A DNA stretch of 64,000 nucleotides from Irpex lacteus (lineage: Eukaryota > Basidiomycota > Agaricomycetes > Polyporales > Irpicaceae). Position numbers and translations under genes: made by a program. Location: positions 310,001 through 374,000 of the forward strand of contig MQVO02000023.1 in assembly GCA_001986395.2 (NCBI GenBank), in the 5' to 3' direction. Positions 60,301-64,000 of the stretch are shown here, in pieces. Position 1 is the stretch's first letter. Each line of letters opens with the position of its first letter. Below the pieces are notes generated by a model. The model searched no databases. It was not told the origin of the DNA and saw nothing but the letters and a program-made list of their open reading frames with translations.

Positions 60301-61387
60301 ACAGTTCCATGACTAACGAAACAACTTTTTTGGAAAGCTTAAATCCTCCGTCAGTCACATCGTGCATAACGCATGGAAGGTCGATTTCAATCTTGGACTA
60401 GGCTCATTCGAAACACAAATCGCTGGTACCCGCAAGTTGATTGACTTCGCCGCGTCCCAGTCACGGCCGGCTTCCTTGCTTTTCACGTCATCGGTATCCG
60501 TTGCCGGAAAGTGGGATGTCTCGACAGGACCGGTCCCAGAGGCCGTTCTGGACGACCCGGAAGTTGCTACTTCGAGCGGATACTCGGCGTCGAAATACAT
60601 CGTTGAAAAGGTAATAATGGGATTCTTGTTCTCAGTAGGAATACTGACCAGCTGTTGCAGATTCTGGCAAAAGCAGCACAAAAGGGGCTGACGACCACAT
60701 CACTAAGGATAGGACAAGTCACAGGCTCTGCTCAGGCTGGTGCTTGGAACACCAGTGACTGGGTGCCTATTCTGGTCAAGTCTAGTCTGTCATTGGGCGC
60801 ATTACCCAGCCTTCCAGGAGTAAGAGCTTTCACACATCCGTATACAACACCAATGCTTACCATCTACATAAAAATACAGTCCATCTCGTGGATACCTGTG
60901 GATGCTGTGGCAAATATTATACTCGATCTCGTAGTGTTACCACAGCCAGAACCCCCTCTCGTCAATGTCGTTCATCCTCGACCTATCGCATGGGACACAG
61001 TTTTTAAGCTAATTAACGACGCGATCGGGGCGAACCTTCCCGCTGTTCCTTACGCTGAGTGGCTTTCTAAGCTCGAAGCTCATGACAAAGACTCTTCAAC
61101 GCAGACACTGCAGAAAATCGTGAGTTGGCAGCATCAAGATTTCACCGTATGATTTATGCTCACTCACCTACGTCTTCTGCCGTCAGCCCGCGCTCAAGCT
61201 ATTGACGTTCTTCCGTGCTTTCAAGAGCGGTGTAGATGGCTCTTCTACCGAGGCCGGTGGTCACCCGGTGTTCTCCACAACTGAGCTACTGAAGCAGAGT
61301 GGAGGGGCACTTGCTTTGCCGCCTCTTGGCCCCGAGCATGCGCAGGCCTGGGTAAGATACTGGAAGGACCAAGAATTCCTCAGTTAG
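57353..61387 (+). CDS. Adenylate-forming reductase (adenylation-thiolation-thioester reductase, NRPS-like)
   Basis: This stand-alone multidomain enzyme of about 1,030 residues activates a carboxylic acid with ATP, loads it on a phosphopantetheine arm and releases it by NADPH reduction, usually as an aldehyde or alcohol. The adenylation domain (about residues 1-500) shows AVLHSSGSTGLPKAIFQTHR, GFAGGPLSSQTGIKLVKAGV, SMYGSTEGGVTSG and RVDDVIVLSTGEKIVPIPQE. The carrier domain has the attachment site FEQGFDSLSATFLRNRI; its Ser codon is split AG|C by an intron near 59692. The reductase domain follows: PVVLLTGSTGNIGSHILSAF (NADPH), HIVHNAWKVDFNLGLGSFE, LLFTSSVSVAGKW and SSGYSASKYIVEKI (YxxxK). Many introns. 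Basidiomycete relatives make small aromatic or branched metabolites. No condensation domain and no neighbouring biosynthetic enzymes are seen. Confidence 0.93.
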
Positions 61388-61578
61388 AAGATGACAGTAT
61401 TGAATAGCTGTAGTTTAGTCTCTCTAGAGGTTTTGGTGTAAGTTATTGACGCGACATCTCATCAATTGCAAGTGTATTTATCAGATTATCCGATTTATAC
61501 GTGCTACAAATCACATTGGTATAACTATCGCGACATACAAAGTCTTCACATCGCCATTGCTACCACGGCCCCAGTGTC

Positions 61579-63222
61579 CTATTTGAATGTATTGTACATG
61601 GTTGCACGACCCTCTTCCGGATCATCCACGTTGTCCTCCTTATAGACTGGTGGCGAGTATGCGATCGGTCTTGGCCCATTTGGAAATACTGTCGCAATGT
61701 CAACTTCAACGCGTTGTAATATTTTGTGCTTCGACGGAGTGGTTGGAACAAATCCTGGAACTTCTGGCTCGAGCAATGCAACATCATACTATCCAAGTGT
61801 GTGGACCAATGTTCAGCTAATGATACCGTACACAGACAAGTAGCAAAAGCTCACCCAAACCTTGTATCGTCCGAGTAGTGCTGAAGGTCTCAGGCTCGGA
61901 CGAAGATGAATCTCGCCCTGCAAGGTCCGTGCATTGGCTTTGTCGTAGGGTGTAGACCACCAGGTCGCTGTATTCAACCAGTCCACCACCCCGCGGAACT
62001 CCGACATGCGCGGTGTCTTCAATTCTAACAGCTTTTTGCGTGTTCCAGGATCGTTTATACCTCCAGCATCATAATTGGCACGGGAGGTGATTTTGAAGCG
62101 AACGACTGGCGCAGTGGGTGCTGAAACAAGGTCCAGCCCATCAGCGTCCGAGCATTCGACCAATAGGTGAAGAGGCACCACAGAGCCACGGACGTAAGCC
62201 AGCTAGAAGAGTTTACATGTAAATTGCAACACGAGGCCAGATGGCTTGTTTATAACGCACGGGTTTCGCCAGTGATAACTAGCAGAACGGCTGTCAGTCT
62301 CATTGTATAGTTTCGCTCGATGTCATAACACATACCGTGTATTTGAAGGTTATTACCCGATCGTTGAAGAGTTTGCCTTCGAAAGTAAGAGAAGGCAACG
62401 CATGCCATCCCTCAGGATCGACATCTGGGGCAGGGATAGGGGAGTTTGCCGAGTAAGCGTTTTGACGAAGAACAGAGGGCGGAGGTGGCTGTACAAGGGG
62501 AGTATAGTTCACGCTTGTGTCCAGCCTACAGGTGACATATCTGTCAGCTAGCAGCCCGTCGTTATAACACGGTTCATTGAAGGACTGACATACGAGTTGA
62601 GCGGAACATGGAGCTGTATTTCACCTTCACTTGCAGGGTGTACACTACAGTGAACCGGCGAATGCGAGCGAAATCTGTGGGTGGAATCTTGAAAGTCTCA
62701 ATTTTGTCTTCTTCGTTCAATGCCTCGGCAGTCGGAGGCAGCTGAAGCGAAAAGGGCAAGGTGTAAGGGCCACCACTGGCATGTGTCGCTGGAGCAGGCC
62801 ATAGTTCCTGAGAGACTTCAAGGAACGTGAAGTGGATATTCGATTCAGAGACGAGTTCTCCGAGAATCTGGGCACAGACGTACAGTCAGGATCAACGATC
62901 ATCTTAAACGAGTAGTTTCTACCTTGACAGTTATAGACTTTGGATCTTTCTGGTCCTTTGGGTCATAGACTACAACGCCTTGGACTGGTCGGTCCCCGAT
63001 GACGGCGGGAAATTGGTCGGGTGAAGATGCTCTACTCTGCACGTTTAACGTGAGCCAGTTGTGGCCTTTCTTGTGCATTAATGAGTAAGTATGAGTAACC
63101 ATCCGCGGAGTAGATGTAGACGGATTGGATGTATATGGAGGCAGAGTGGCTTCCTCTGGAGGGCCGGTGGAAGAGTCGTTATCGGTGGCACCGGACATTG
63201 GGCAGCCGTGCAACGTTGACAA
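61579..63222 (-). CDS. Alpha-arrestin-like protein (ubiquitin-ligase adaptor) with PPxY motif
   Basis: The start at 63222, or the Met eight codons later, precedes a disordered N-terminus with TLPPYTSN. The arrestin fold follows: MVTHTYSLMHKKGHNWLTLN, DRPVQGVVVYDPKDQKDPKS, NIHFTFLEVSQELWPAPATH, GPYTLPFSLQLPPTAEAL, FTVVYTLQVKVKY and RGSVVPLHLLVECSDADGLD. The protein ends in SPPVYKEDNVDDPEEG, where PPVY is a PPxY motif of the kind that binds WW domains of Rsp5/Nedd4 ligases; the stop is at 61579. Alpha-arrestins (ART/PalF/Rim8-like) direct such ligases to plasma-membrane transporters. Several short introns are present. It converges with the reductase gene over 191 bp. Which cargo it recognises is unknown. 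Confidence 0.85.
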
Positions 63223-64000
63223 GTTATACGACGTCGTCAGTAGTTAAGTAAGAGGCTCTTTCCAGGGCGATGCTAGCCGTGTTATAGCACTTATGGCCCT
63301 GAGCACATTGCGAGGGCGCTCATAGCGCTCAATTCGCCGGTAGGATTCGAGATTGATCATCCCTGCATCTCTTGCACATATTGATAACCACACTGACGCC
63401 GATAAAGAGGATTAGATAGTCAATGTTCATTCCCTGTAATATGAAACATCCAAGTTGGGTTTGGCTTCAACACTTGTGCTTTCTGAACAGTGCAAGAGCA
63501 AATATTCTGGCACTACCAGATCTGATTGACTAAGTGATATCCCTTATCTTATAGGTATGTAAACCTCTTACTGACTTCCGAATTATCGCTTGGCGATCAA
63601 CAGTACTAGTGGCGGCGTGTCAGGAGCCATGAGGAGCGGGGCTGAAACTACCGGTACCAGTGAGATGATGGAGAGCGAGAAAGCGGGCGCCGCTTACTAG
63701 GCGCTTACGTACCAGCGTGTTACGAGGATCCGGACACATGGGAGTCGTTCCAAGCAACAGTACTCGAAGTATCAGTGCACCATGGAAATTGTGATATGGA
63801 GCGATAGTTACTCGTGATATTCGACTCGAATTGTTACCGCAAGACCTGCTAGCTATAGGCGATCATCAAAAGCAGGGACTCGAATGACGATAAGTAGAAG
63901 ACGGTTCCGAGTCGTAGGCTCCAAGCTTACAAGTGATCGAACTGCAGTACATTACTGGTCATCTCTCATTGCAACTTTTTATACCTTCGTTCCAAAGTTT
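63223..64000. other. Intergenic, 5' of the arrestin gene, to window end
   Basis: 778 bp with no coding frame or repeat that I can support. It should contain the arrestin promoter; a further gene may begin beyond the window. Confidence 0.4.

Noticed and set aside
57353..61387. Reading the adenylate-forming enzyme as lysine-pathway alpha-aminoadipate reductase
   Set aside because: It begins directly with a short adenylation domain that resembles the stand-alone adenylate-forming reductases, and lacks the longer N-terminal extension of the Lys2 type.
1..64000. CRISPR arrays, prokaryotic operons, phage or defence islands
   Set aside because: Intron-rich eukaryotic genes throughout; no spaced repeat array of that kind was seen.

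Overview
The window is nuclear DNA from a filamentous basidiomycete, most likely an Agaricomycete. Genes are dense and lie on both strands. Nearly all are cut by short introns of about 50-60 bp with GT...AG ends, and the gene set is typically fungal: a division-1 chitin synthase, a Flc/TRP-like channel, a GH16 glucanase, a GtaA-type glutaminase, an adenylate-forming reductase, and F-box and BTB proteins of the expanded mushroom type. No tRNA, rRNA, CRISPR array or viral genome was seen. Coordinates of multi-exon genes run from start codon to stop codon and include introns. Exons were traced by eye from reading frame, splice signals and family motifs.

Layout, 1-20 kb: the 3' end of a metal-dependent amidohydrolase (+); HDA1-type histone deacetylase (-); a four-helix membrane protein (+); a complete paralogue of the amidohydrolase (+); mitochondrial ATP synthase OSCP (-); an NAD(P)-dependent reductase of the dihydroflavonol-reductase type (-); a Flc/TRP-like membrane protein (-); a gene-poor stretch; the 3-hydroxyacyl-CoA dehydratase PHS1 (+); a pepsin-like protease (-).

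Layout, 20-43 kb: a CCCH/RRM/RBR ubiquitin ligase (+); an R3H-associated protein (+); chitin synthase (-) divergent from an F-box protein (+); a membrane-anchored GtaA-like glutaminase (-); the cohesin kleisin RAD21 (-) divergent from a mitochondrial PPR protein (+); a GH16 beta-glucanase (-).

Layout, 44-64 kb: a repeat-bearing intergenic stretch with a probable TA-flanked MITE; two tandem BTB-domain paralogues (+), the second with an apparent frameshift; an HSP12/HSP9-like stress protein (-); a PA-TM-RING ubiquitin ligase (-); a 454-bp terminal-inverted-repeat element with a perfect 9-bp target-site duplication; a BLI-3-like FMN-binding protein (-); a stand-alone adenylation-thiolation-reductase enzyme (+); and an alpha-arrestin with a PPxY motif (-).

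The genes are mostly unrelated housekeeping and accessory functions; I see no operon-like system. Themes that recur are ubiquitin signalling (RBR ligase, F-box, two BTB proteins, PA-RING ligase, arrestin adaptor), cell wall and secretion (chitin synthase, GH16, protease, glutaminase), and very small coding exons: a 14-nt exon in HDA1, an 11-nt last exon in the OSCP gene, and a start codon alone in its exon in RAD21. The best candidates for something undescribed are the 9-bp-TSD MITE, the CCCH-RRM-RBR architecture, and the A-T-R reductase, whose product is unknown.
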